From: Monoplex corrugatus
Lineage: Eukaryota; Mollusca; Gastropoda; Littorinimorpha; Ranellidae
Reading direction: 5' to 3'
Assembly: GCA_030674185.1 (NCBI GenBank)
Contig: JAPXFY010000016.1
Span: 38,684,466-38,748,465, forward strand
DNA: 64,000 bases
The notes below the pieces were generated by a model that saw only the letters and a list, made by a program, of their open reading frames with translations, made no database searches and was not told where the DNA came from. This document shows, one piece after another, positions 27,711-42,177 of this stretch; the first letter of the stretch is position 1; each line of letters starts with the position of its first letter. The translations under genes and the position numbers were made by a program.

Positions 27711-30700
27711 ACGTGCGTGTGTGTGCGTGCGTGCGTGCGTGCTTGCGTGTGTGTCTGCTTCAGCGCTTAGATTTGATTTTATCAAGATTTTGCGCTATAT
27801 AAATATTGTAATTATTATATAGTGTTCTGATAATGTGTGCGTGCATGCGTGCGCACGTGTGTGACTGTGCAAAACCACTATTTGCTGTTTCTTTGCGACG
27901 ATAAACATTGTCAAATCTGATCCGATAGACGACATGCACTCGCCGACCAACTTCCGGTTTGAATTTCTGGCCGAGTACTAGCACAAATATTATGATTTCG
28001 GTATATTAAAAACAAAATTCCATTGTATTCATTAAATACTAGCAATATAAACACCTTTGGAAAGCAGTCGCTTCACACAGTTTTACTTCTACTAGTTCCA
28101 GGTCGCTTAAAAAAAATCCCTTGGCGATAAAACATCAAACCGGAGATCGTACTTTCTATTCTTTGCTTGTGCAGGCTATACATCCCACGGATTTCTTTTA
28201 AAATCTTTCTAAATAAAGAGAAACATCAAAAACAATTCACTGAATCAAACTTCCAAGTCAATTTTCATGAAAAATCAGTCGATGTTTACAACGTTTGTCC
28301 TTCAGCTTGACGATCACAAGTAGAAATTCGTTGACTGGACTTTCAGCGATCGCTTCAAAGGCCGCCATGATTCGAGGTTCCCCATATGCTGAAGTGGCAG
28401 ATCACGGACACTCGCCCTTCCGAGACTCGCGCACACAACGCATACGTCACATCCACAGTTCCGTCTACGGTTAAATTTAGCAAAAAAATAAGCCGTTTGC
28501 ACATCCGCGGACATGATCTGATATATCAAGGAGATCCTCAGATATTCTTCTTCAAAGTTTGCCAATATTCTGACCTTTAGAAAAATAACAAACTAATTTC
28601 TATGACGGTAGTCCTATGTGACCCGTGTAATTTAAGTTGCCGTTCACCGATCACCCCAAGCATTGCCGTGAGCCAGTTGCCATTACGTCACAAGCGGTGA
28701 AACTTCGTCGGTCGGTGTGTGTTTTTTTTGCGCAGATTTTCGTAAGGGTGCATTTATAACAAAAACAAACAGCACAGATCGATAGAGGAAAGAACAATCT
28801 TTATCTTCATGATAACAACTTTGTCATTCATATTCATCTGCAAGAATATTTGACTGATAAACATGTGCAATTTTTCCACTGACCGACACAATTCCTGCAT
28901 TGCTTAAGAGAGGCTGCCAGTACCTACATATACACCATATTCACGTCAACCCCTACAGCTATGATCAAAGAGAGAAAATATTAAATATACAATGTTAAAA
29001 AGAAATTTAATAAAATAGATCCCACCACATGTCAATTGATAAAATGTGTTTTGTGTGCATCAAATACAATATGCTTATAATGTGTGCTTGAGCTGCATCA
29101 AATAGAATGTGTGTATCATGAGTGTTTGTATTGCATCAAACACTATGTGTGTATCATATCAGTGTTTGTATCGCATCAAACACAATGTATGTATCTTATA
29201 AGTGTTTGTATCGCATCAAACACAATGTGTGTACCATATTATTATTATTATTATTAAGGGCATTTAGAGCGCCTAATCTTTCTGGAAAGCCCTAAGCGCT
29301 TACAAACTGTACAATACACATTACATCGAACATAGAAACATAGGCCTAATATAATTTTCATCATACATGGCGGACCTATGTCACTCCATCCCACAAGCAC
29401 ATACACACCGTTAATAATATCAAATATTAGTACCTACTCTCTGGCACACACACACATATCCTCCTCCCACCCCGAGACATATCTATAGGCGCACAGCAAT
29501 AACATACACAGAAGCACGCTAGCGCGCAGACAGCCATAGCTTTTAGGTTAATAAATTTCAGAGAGGAAAGAGATGCGTTTTCAAGCCAGATTTAAATGAC
29601 TGAAGACTTGTTTTGTGCCTCAGCGGGTAGGGAAGTGAATTCCATGAGGAAGGGGCTTGAAAAGAAAAGGATCGCTCACCATATGATTTTGTTCGAAAAG
29701 TTGGGATTCGAAATAAGCGGGTATCGGCTGAGGTACGAAGATGACGAGATGGAACGTATAGTTGAAGATATTCAGACAGGTAAGAGGGAATAGAATTGTC
29801 GAAGTATCTGAAGCACTGAACAGCAATTTTATGTTGGATCCTTTTCAACACAGGTAACCAATGCAAGTCTTGGAGAAGAGGAGAGACATGCTGAAATTTG
29901 GAAGACCGAAATACTAGCCGAGCGGCATGGTTCTGTACTTTCTGAAGTTTGTCAAGGAGCTGTTTTGGGGAACCAGACAGAAGGGAATTACAATAGTCAA
30001 GACGAGAAAGAACGAAAGCACAAACTAATATTTTAGTAGCTTCGAGAGTAAGGAGATGACGGATGGAACCTATTCTACGAAGTTCAAGGTAACAGACACG
30101 ACAGATGTTTGAGACATGCTGCTGAAAGTTAAGAGTGTTGTCGATGGTGACACCTAGATTCATAACTTTTTGGGAGAGGGTGATGTCTGTCCCATTCAGT
30201 GATATGGAAGATGGAATTAAGTCACAGTTGAGAAGTTTTTTAGGAGTAATGAAAATCATTTCAGTTTTGTCTTGGTTTAGTTGTAATTTGTTGCAAGTCA
30301 TCCAGTCTTTCACGTCGGAAATGCAGGCTTTAGTGGTTTGTACGATGTTGTTTACATTAGAGATGGGACCAGAATTGTAAATTTGATTGTCATCTGAGAA
30401 GCTATGATGTGATACAGAATGGCGGAGAATAATATTTGCGAGAGGCTGCGTGTACAAAACAAAGAGAACTGGACCCAGGACGGATCCTTGAGGAACGCCA
30501 TATCTGAGGGCTGAGGGAGGTGAGGGCAAGCCATTTACAGATACAGTCTGTGTGCGGTCAGAGAGATATGACTGAAACCAGGAGAGAGCGGAGCCAGAAA
30601 TTCTGTAGCAGTTGTGGACTACCGTCATAGAAATTAGTTTGTTAGTCTTCTAAAGGTCAGAATATTGGCAATATGAGTGTTTGTATTGCATCAAACACAA

Positions 30701-33700
30701 TGTGTGTATCTCATGAGTGTTTGTATTGCATCAAACACAATGTGTGTATCTTATGAGTGTTTGTATTGCATCAAACACAATGTGTGTATCTTATGAGTGT
30801 TTGTATTGCATCAAACACAATGTGTGTATCTTATGAGTGTTTGTATTGCATCAAACACAATGTGTGTATCATATGAGTGTTTGTATTGCATTAAACAGAA
30901 TGTCTGGTATCATATGAGTGTTTGTATTGCATCAAACACAATGTGTGTATCATATGAGTGTTTGTATTGCATTAAACTGAATGTTTGTATCATATGAGTG
31001 TTTGTATTGCATCAAATAGAATAAGTGTATGTGAGTTTGTGTTGTGTAAAACAGAATATGTGTATCATATGAGTGTTTGTATTGCATCAAACACAATGTG
31101 TGTATTATATGAGTGTTTGTATTGCATTAAACAGAATGTTTTATCATATGAGTGTATTGTATCAAACAGAACATGTGTATCATGAGTGTTTGTATAGCAT
31201 CAAACACAATGTGTGTATCATATGAGTGTTTGTATTGCATTAAACAGAATGTTTTATCATATGAGTGTTTGTATTGCATCAAACAGAATATGTGTATCAT
31301 ATGAGTGTTTGTATTGCATCAAATAGAATAAGCGTTGTGAGTTTGTGTTGTGTAAAACAGAATATGTGCATACATGTATGTCTGTACTGTATTGTGTCAA
31401 ATAGAATGTGTGTAGGTGTGCTTGTGTTGCATAAAATAAAATGTCTTGCATGATATGCATGTCTGCTTTGCATCAAATGGAATGTGCAAAATATGCATGT
31501 TTGTGCTATGTCAGCTACAATGGGTGTCTTCTTCTCTGTTCACAATGAAAACAGCAGACAGCATACCACTGACCACTGTGACTAGAGCCCATATTATCAT
31601 AGGTATATTCAATAAGCATATTACCTTACCAGACAGCATACCACTGACCACTGTGACTAGAGCCCATATTATCATAGGTATATTCAATAAGCATATTACC
31701 TTACCAGACAGCATATCATCAATCACTGTGACTACAGCCCATATTATCATAGGTATATTCAATAAGAATATTACCTTACCAGACAGCATATCATCAATCA
31801 CTGTGACTACAGCCCATATTATCATAGGTATATTCAATAAGCATATTACCTTACCAGACAGCATATCATCAATCACTGTGACTACAGCCCATATTATCAT
31901 AGGTATATTCAATAAGCATATTACCTTACCAGACAGCATATCATCAATCACTGTGACTACAGCCCATATTATCATAGGTATATTCAATAAGCATATTACC
32001 TTACCAGACAGCATATCATCAATCACTGTGACTACAGCCCATATTATCATAGGTATATTCAATAAGCATATTACCTTACCAGACAGCATATCATCAATCA
32101 CTGTGACTACAGCCCATATTATCATAGGTATATTCAATAAGCATATTACCTTACCAGACAGCATATCATCAATCACTGTGACTACAGCCCTTATTATCAT
32201 AGGTATATTCAATAAGCATATTATCTTACCAGACAGCATATCATCAATCACTGTGACTACAGCCCTTATTATCATAGGTATGTTCAATACACAGCTGTTC
32301 TTTCTGTTCCCTTTAGTTGGGAGGAAACTCCCTGCCGCATGGAGGAATGTGTTATCTTGACCCAGCCCACCTCCCTGGCGCACAGCACGTTGGCAGGTTG
32401 TAAGATTAGCGCGTGCCAGTACCACACAAGACAGCTGCAGCGCTCTTTCGCAAATCACACACACCGTCGGCGGTGTGCTGACAGTTGATCAGTGCGAAGA
32501 AACTGGAACATGGTTGTTGGTTATACGTGTACACGCACATTTCTACACGAAGCTGATGTCCCAGGTTTTGTCGTCAGTTGATAGATCTTAAAACAAGCTT
32601 TCCATGCATACCAAACACGTCTGGTGGAGAGACAGAACGTTTCTGTTTCTGTTTGAGAAACTGAAGCAGACGATTAATGCAAGCGATCAACCGTTATACC
32701 ACTACGACAAACTTATCCGTTTTTCAACCGGCGCTACATCCTGCAGTTTAGTTTTCTCAGGGTAACCTGTGCCATCCCGACAAAGAACAAAGTGTCTACT
32801 GCTACAATGTTAAGACAAATAACTGGTCTCACCTTCGTCTTCTGTGGAAAAGCACCTTCTCTTGGTTTGCCCGAAAGTCGGTAGTCCAACCGCGAACAGC
32901 ATCATCAAACACCATTTTTTCACAATTTGCTTTCTTTGCTAGTGCGAATTAGAATTGCCATTGGTTCTTTGAGTGTAACCCACACAAAAAAGACATCACA
33001 CACACTCAGTCATAGTTGAAATGGCGCCCGTTTTCAAGTTATTACTAAGCACGCTGTCAATCAGCCAGCTCACTGTTTCTCCCATGGAGCGGTAGGGGTG
33101 AAAAAGGTAACCCTGCACAGCACATGACTGGGTTTGCAACCATTATTTCATTTGTGACTATCCTGATAAAGGTAAACTAATGCAACTGCAATTGTGAAAG
33201 CACATTCTTACATTTGTCTTTCACTTGTTGCTTCGCGTGTTCACCACAAAGTGTACACATAGAATTGAGCCGGAAAACATGCTCAGACAAAGAATGTTCT
33301 CTCTCCCACTCCATGATGGATTCAGTTACTCACACACTCAGCGTTATCATACACACGTTACTGTTTCTCACGTATCACACCAACCCTTCATGAGGTTAGG
33401 CAGAAAATCACATGAACATAACCCTGAACAATTCCCCTACACGTCTGTTGAAACCTTGAGTGTGTCAAAACTATTTTCTCCGTGCTTGAATACAAACCGA
33501 ACATCACAAAAAATGAAGCATGCCCAGCCTGCGCAAGTAACAACAAAGAGGGCCGAATTCTTGCACACGGTGGCAGCAGTGCCTGGAGTGCGGGGTCAGA
33601 GCAGGGTCAGTGCCAGAGTGGCCCAGTGCCGGCATCCAACTAAAGGGAACAATTTCAGCAAAACAGCCGCCGTGAATAAGCATATTACCTTACCAGACAG

Positions 33701-34978
33701 TATATCATCAATCACTGTGACTACACCCCATGTTATCATAGGTATACTCAATATGGACACCTCCTTACCTTAAATGTCTCTCCAGTCGATCTACATCCTT
33801 ATGTAATTGAATCAACTCAGGACTGTCATTTCTGAAATAGACACAGATATGATAACATGTTAAATCTGGTACAGTATACAGCACTTGTCAAAGACACAGA
33901 TATGATAACATGTTAAATCTGGTACAGTATACAGCACTTGTCACAGACACAGATATGATAACATGTTAAATCTGGTACAGTATACAGCACTTGTCACAGA
34001 CACAGATATGATAACATGTTAAATCTGGTACAGTATACAGCACTTGTCACAGACACAGATATGATAACATGTTAAATCTGGTACAGTATACAGCACTTGT
34101 CACAGACACAGATATGATAACATGTTAAATCTGGTACAGTATACAGCACTTGTCACAGACACAGATATGATAACATGTTAAATCTGGTACAGTATACAGC
34201 ACTTGTCAAAGACACAGATATGATAACATGTTAAATCTGGTACAGTATACAGCACTTGTCACAGACACAGATATGATAACATGTTAAATCTGGTACAGTA
34301 TACAGCACTTGTCACAGACACAGATATGATGACATCTTAAATCTGGTACAGTATACAGCACTTGTAAGACACAGATATGATAACATGTTAAATCTGGTAC
34401 AGTATACAGCACTTGTCACAGACACAGATATGATGACATCTTAAATCTGGTACAGCTATACAGGACTTGTCGCAATCAACACATGGCCTACAGCTACAAA
34501 TATTTTACCCTATCACTGCATCACACAATACAACTTGACAATGTTTCGAGATAAAAAAAAAAAAAGTGACTGCACATGAGGTGAGGAACAGATATTAAAA
34601 AAAACCTGTGCTCACCTTAGGACTTGATATAACAATAATCACAGATAAGACATGTATCAATTTCCACCTTTGGGTCAAAAATTACAAACAAACATGTTTA
34701 CGAGACAGAAACAATACACACAACTGAATTCATTTTACAGCATGAACAGAGTATGAAGGTCAATAGAGTAAATTTCTTTTTCAATAGCATGTTTTCAATA
34801 TCTTGAAAATGTAACACTGAGTTTCAACTCCACATTTTCAATTTTCATAGCATGTTGTAAACTCTCATAACAATTTTCACCAGTTTATCTTCACTAACAC
34901 AAAAAACAAATGAACAATCACACACACACAAACACAAAAACAAACGAACAATCACACACACACACACACACGCACACA

Positions 34979-35029
<51 letters not shown>

Positions 35030-35968
35030 GAACAAATAACCACACACACAAACAATCTGTACAGGTGAAGACAACACAGGGTCAGAGGGAAGGGATCAGG
35101 CTCTGAGTTGCTGAAAAGGGCATTACATATTTCTTACTTTTCATGCACAGTTATCACAGTATTTTGTTTTGTTAAAATTGTGCTTTGAATTACGCATGTG
35201 ACTTTGTCTAAACTGGACATACCACATCAACATTCACATAGCCAGCATATCATGATGATAATGACGATGAAGATGATGATGTTGATGATGATGATAACAA
35301 TGGCACACTACCAATGAAGCGGCAAATGAGTAGCATACTGGTCTTCATCGCCTGTTATGGGGGTCTTCATGTGGGATACAAGACTGATCCTAGCGACACA
35401 TATTCTTCCACAGGTACAGTCCTTCTTCTGATCAGAAGTCGTTCTGCACTTTTCTGATGTGATGGTGCCATATGCACACAGCTGTCACCAGCTTACTCTT
35501 TTGCAGGTGACAATCGGTACAAAGCAACAATAGCATGATAATCCTGGCACTGCAGGAAGCTGGTAGATAGGATGAGGGAGTGAAACAGTTATTTTACTAC
35601 AGGAAACTGGTGGATAGGGTGAGGAAATAAGACAGCTACTTTACTACATGAAGCTGATGGATAGGATGAGGAAATAAAACAGCTGCTTTACTAAATAAAG
35701 CTGATGGATAGGGTGAGGAAGTGAAACAGTTCTTTTACTACAGGAAGTTGGTGGATAGGGTGAGGGAGCAAATCAGTCTTTTTTTCATAGAAAGTAGGTG
35801 AATACAGGACTTGCGCAAGGCACCTGATGCCTGTTCTTCTGCATTTCAATAACTGTTGCCAATGACAACAAACAAAATAAAAGAGAAATAAAGAAATCAA
35901 GAAAGTTATTAGTTTTCCATTTACGGCATTTTAAAGATTAAGTCCATATTTTGAATCACGCTTCTCCT

Positions 35969-36008
<40 letters not shown>

Positions 36009-39000
36009 GTATGCACACACACACGCACATGCACACAGTCACATGCACATACACATGCACACACACACACATGCAAATGCACAGACATACACACAAGTAC
36101 ACACACACACATACAGAACATATATGCACACACAGGTGCGTGTGCACACACGCACGCACACATGTCCATACACACACACACACACATACACAGACAGACA
36201 CACACACACGCACCTGAGCGCGCATGCACACACAGAGAATGTACTTACTGCTGTGTTTTCTGGGGCAGACAACGGAAGAGTTCTGTGGCAACAGACAACT
36301 GATCATCTCTGTCAACAAACAGACAGCACTGACTGAGTAAACATGACACACACTGGTTTAGGACAACATGTGGTACACAGCAATCTACATATGTTGAACA
36401 ACTAAAGACACATACAGCACACTGGTATAGGACAACATGTGGTACACAGCAATCTACATATGTCGAACAACTAATGTCACATACAGCACACTGGTATAGG
36501 ACAACATGTGGTACACAGCAATCTACATATGTCGAACAACTAATGTCACATACAGCACACTGGTATAGGACAACATGTGGTACACAGCAATCTACATATG
36601 TCGAACAACTAATGTCATATACAGCACACTGGTATAGGACAACATGTGGTACACAGCAATCTACATATGTCGAACAACTAATGTCATATACAGCACACTG
36701 GTATAGGACAACATGTGGTACACAGCAATCTACATATGTCGAACAACTAATGTCATATACAGCACACTGGTATAGGACAACGTGTGGTACACAGCAGTCT
36801 ACATCTGTTGAACATCTATGACACATACAGTACACATAACACCCACTGGTTACAGGACAATGTGTGGTACACAGCAATCTACATCTGTTGAACATCTATG
36901 ACACATACAGTACACATAACACCCACTGGTTACAGGACAATGTGTGGTGCACAGCAATCTACATCTGTTGAATATCTATGACACATACAGTACACATAAC
37001 ACCCACTGGTTACAGGACAATGTGTGGTACACAGCAGTCTACATCTGTTGAACATCTATGACACATACAGTACACATAACGCCCATTGGTTACAGGACAT
37101 GTGGTACACAGCAATCTACATCTGTTGAACATCTATGACACATACAGTACACATAACACCCACTGGTTACAGGACAACGTGTGGTACACAGCAGTCTACA
37201 TCTGTTGAACATCTATGACACACACAGTACACATGACACCCACTGGTTACAGGACATGTGGTACACAGCAATCTACATCTGTTGAACATCTATGACACAT
37301 ACAGTATACATAACACCCACTGGTTACAGGACAACGTGTGGTACACAGCAGTCTACATCTGTTGAACATCTATGACACATACAGTATACATAACACCCAC
37401 TGGTTACAGGACAATGTGTGGTACACAGCAATCTACATCTGTTGAACATCTATGACACACACAGTACACATAACACACACTGGTTACACGACAACGTGTG
37501 GTACACAGCAATCTACATCTGTTGAACATCTAGGACACATACAGTACACATAACACCCACTGGTTACAGGACAACGTGTGGTACACAGCAGTCTACATCT
37601 GTTGAACATCTATGACACATACAGTACACATAACACCCACTGGTTACAGGACAACGTGTGGAACACAGCAATCTACATCTGTTGAACATCTATGACACAC
37701 ACAGTATATATAACACCCACTGGTTACAGGACAATGTGTGGTACACAGCAGTCTACATCTGTTGAACATCTATGACACATACAGTACACATAACACCCAC
37801 TGGTTACAGGACAATGTGTGGTACACAGCAATCTACATCTGTTGAACATCTATGACATATACAGTACACATAACACCCACTGGTTACAGGACAACGTGTG
37901 GTACACAGCAATCTACATCTGTTGAACATCTATGACACATACAGTACACATGACACCCACTGGTTACAGGACAACGTGTGGTACACAGCAATCTACATCT
38001 GTTGAACATCTAAGGACACATACAGTACACATAACACCCACTGGTTACACGACATGTGGTACACAGCAATCTACATCTGTTGAACATCTATGACACATAC
38101 AGTACACATAACACCCACTGGTTACAGGACATGTGGTACACAGCAATCTACATCTGTTGAACATCTATGACACATACAGTACACATAACACCCACTGGTT
38201 ACAGGACATGTGGTACACAGCAATCTACATCTGTTGAACATCTATGACACATACAGTACACATAACATCCACTGGTTACAGGACATGTGGTACACAGCAA
38301 TCTACATCTGTTGAACATCTATGACACACACAGTACACATAACACCCACTGGTTACACGACATGTGGTACACAGCAATCTACATCTGTTGAACATCTATG
38401 ACACATACAGTACACATAACACCCACTGGTTACAGGACATGTGGTACACAGCAATCTACATCTGTTGAACATCTATGACACATACAGTACACATAACACC
38501 CACTGGTTACAGGACATGTGGTACACAGCAATCTACATCTGTTGAACATCTATGACACATACAGTACACATAACACCCACTGGTTACAGGACATGTGGTA
38601 CACAGCAATCTACATCTGTTGAACATCTATGACACATACAGTACACATAACACCCACTGGTTACAGGACATGTGGTACACAGCAATCTACATCTGTTGAA
38701 CATCTATGACACATACAGTACACATAACACCCACTGGTTACAGGACATGTGGTACACAGCAATCTACATCTGTTGAACATCTATGACACATACAGTACAC
38801 ATAACACCCACTGGTTACAGGACAACGTGTGGTACACAGCAATCTACATCTGTTGAACATCTATGACACATACAGTACACATGACACCCACTGGTTACAG
38901 GACAACGTGTGGTACACAGCAATCTACATCTGTTGAACATCTAAGGACACACACAGTACACATAACACCCACTGGTTACAGGACATGTGGTACAAGCAAT

Positions 39001-42000
39001 CTACATCTGTTGAACATCTATGACACACACAGTACACATAACACCCACTGGTTACAGGATATGTGGTACACAGTAATCTACATCTGTTGAACATCTATGA
39101 CACATACAGTACACATGACACCCACTGGTTACAGGACATGTGGTACACAGCAATCTACATCTGTTGAACATCTATGACACATACAGTACACATAACACCC
39201 ACTGGTTACACGACATGTGGTACACAGCAATCTACATCTGTTGAACATCTATGACACATACAGTACACATAACACCCACTGGTTACAGGACATGTGGTAC
39301 ACAGCAGTCTACATCTGTTGAACATCTATGACACATACAGTACACATAACACCCACTGGTTACAGGACAACGTGTGGTACACAGCAATCTACATCTGTTG
39401 AACATCTATGACACATACAGTACACATAACACCCACTGGTTACAGGACAACGTGTGGTACACAGCAATCTACATCTGTTGAACATCTATGACACATACAG
39501 TACACATAACACCCACTGGTTACAGGACATGTGGTACACAGCAATCTACATCTGTTGAACATCTATGACACATACAGTACACATGACACCCACTGGTTAC
39601 AGGACAACGTGTGGTACACAGCAATCTACATCTGTTGAACATCTATGACACACACAGTACACATGACACCCACTGGTTACAGGACATGTGGTACACAGCA
39701 ATCTACATCTGTTGAACATCTAAGGACACATACAGTACACATAACACCCACTGGTTACACGACATGTGGTACACAGCAATCTACATCTGTTGAACATCTA
39801 AGGACACACACAGTACACATAACACCCACTGGTTACAGGATATGTGGTACACAGCAATCTACATCTGTTGAACATCTATGACACATACAGTACACATGAC
39901 ACCCACTGGTTACAGGACATGTGGTACACAGCAATCTACATCTGTTGAACATCTATGACACATACAGTACACATAACACCCACTGGTTACAGGATATGTG
40001 GTACACAGCAATCTACATCTGTTGAACATCTATGACACACACAGTACACATAACACCCACTGGTTACAGGACATGTGGTACACAGCAATCTACATCTGTT
40101 GAACATCTAAGGACACATACAGTACACATAACACCCACTGGTTACAGGACATGTGGTACACAGCAATCTACATCTGTTGAACATCTATGACACATACAGT
40201 ACACATAACACCCACTGGTTACAGGACAATGTGTGGTACACAACAATCTACATCTGTTGAACATCTATGACACACACAGTACACATAACACCCACTGGTT
40301 ACACGACATGTGGTACACAGCAATCTACATCTGTTGAACATCTATGACACACACAGTACACATAACACCCACTGGTTACAGGACATGTGGTACACAGCAA
40401 TCTACATCTGTTGAACATCTATGACACACACAGTACACATAACACCCACTGGTTACAGGACATGTGGTACACAGCAATCTACATCTGTTAAACATCTATG
40501 ACACACACAGTACACATGACACCCACTGGTTACAGGACATGTGGTACACAGCAATCTACATCTGTTAAACATCTATGACACACACAGTACACATAACACC
40601 CACTGGTTACAGGACATGTGGTACACAGCAATCTACATCTGTTAAACATCTATGACACACACAGTACACATGACACCCACTGGTTACAGGACATGTGGTA
40701 CACAGCAATCTACATCTGTTAAACATCTATGACACACACAGTACACATAACACCCACTGGTTACAGGACATGTGGTACACAGCAATCTACATCTGTTGAA
40801 CATCTAAGGACACACACAGTACACATGACACCCACTGGTTACAGGACATGTGGTACACAGCAATCTACATCTGTTGAACATCTAAGGACACACACAGTAC
40901 ACATGACACCCACTGGTTACAGGACATGTGGTACACAGCAATCTACATCTGTTGAACATCTAAGGACACACATGACACATACTAACAGGGGACGACATGT
41001 GGTAACACACTGGTAAACAAACTGTGGTACAAACGAAGCTACATCTGATCTGCCAAAGAACTACATACTTAACCCTTTGACTCCCGCACCCTATCCACAA
41101 CTGCAAAAGCTTATCCCTCTGATTCCCTCACCCTATCCATCAGCTTCTTGTAGGAAGCTGGTGGATAGGGTGAGGAAGTTAGAGGGTTAAGTTTTTGCTT
41201 TGTTAACATGCACACAAGCAAACCCAGAGACATGTGTCTCGTTTGTGACCGAGCAAGCAGCAAGATAATGAGTGGTGAAGGTGAAAAAACAATAAGCAAT
41301 GAAATGGACTTGACACAGAAACTGATTTACCTCACTGGAAAGATTCTCTCAGTTTCAATTTCAGTTTCACAAGATGACATCTCTGCGCTCAGAATGAATT
41401 CCGTATGCATTAACGTCATAGATGCCATCACTACTACCTCACTTTACCTAGTGAGTACCTGATCACTCTTGATGCAAGGTGGAACAAAGAAACACACCTT
41501 TCTAGCATGTCTCACTAGAACCTCACCTACTTAGCGTGAGAGAAACTGGCCTTTGATACAGCCACAGTAAGGTGATAAGGGTCTCCTGAATGTAACCGAC
41601 ATTATCTTGCAACTTGTTCTTTGGGATTTTCTTTTAGTGTCAGATAAGCTATACAAAAATTTAACCTAAAAATAAGGCAATGAAATTAAATAGTCATGGT
41701 GATATTCCTTGGCCATGCTTCACTGAAACTACCCAAAAGTGGCAGTTTTCACACACCAGTACCACATGTCCATCCCTTACAGAACCCCAATATTCCATAC
41801 ATCATTTTGAAGTTTATGATTCCAACTTATAAAACTGCACACACTAATTCAAACAAAATCACTCAAACAGAATGTACAAGACATCATTCAAGTGGTCACC
41901 AAGAAAAACCTGACAGTAAATGTCCCAAACGTTTTCCTGTTTTTTCCACACAAGGATTATGCACATGTGACATCTCAATTAGTCACAATTACAACATTAT

Positions 42001-42101
42001 TTTGTCCTAGCGACTTTACATACAATTAAATTTTTTTTTATATACACATGCACACATGCACATATGTACGCATGCACACACATAATAAAAACCACACACA
42101 C

Positions 42102-42177
<76 letters not shown>

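Larger units (their letters stand above)
29040..31445. repeat. 40-bp minisatellite, interrupted by a LINE
   Basis: Units GTGTTTGTATTGCATCAAAC plus ACAATGTGTGTATCATATGA. About 5 units at 29040-29235 and about 18 at 30668-31445, becoming more diverged towards 31445. The LINE at 29236-30618 splits it. Confidence 0.87.

Noticed and set aside
28314..28565. 83-codon minus-strand frame in the CpG-rich segment
   Set aside because: No family resemblance and no splice support; only the region as a whole was kept, as a tentative regulatory call.
31446..32464. Open frames of about 300 codons on both strands
   Set aside because: Product of the 75-bp array; periodicity alone keeps the frames open.
33225..33773. 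182-codon plus-strand frame inside the 32290-33674 transposon
   Set aside because: No transposase motif, and it runs out of the element into the 75-bp array.
35921..36229. Candidate cysteine-rich secreted peptide frames
   Set aside because: Arise from (CA)n with CATGCA variants; cysteine is coded by TGT in GT repeats.
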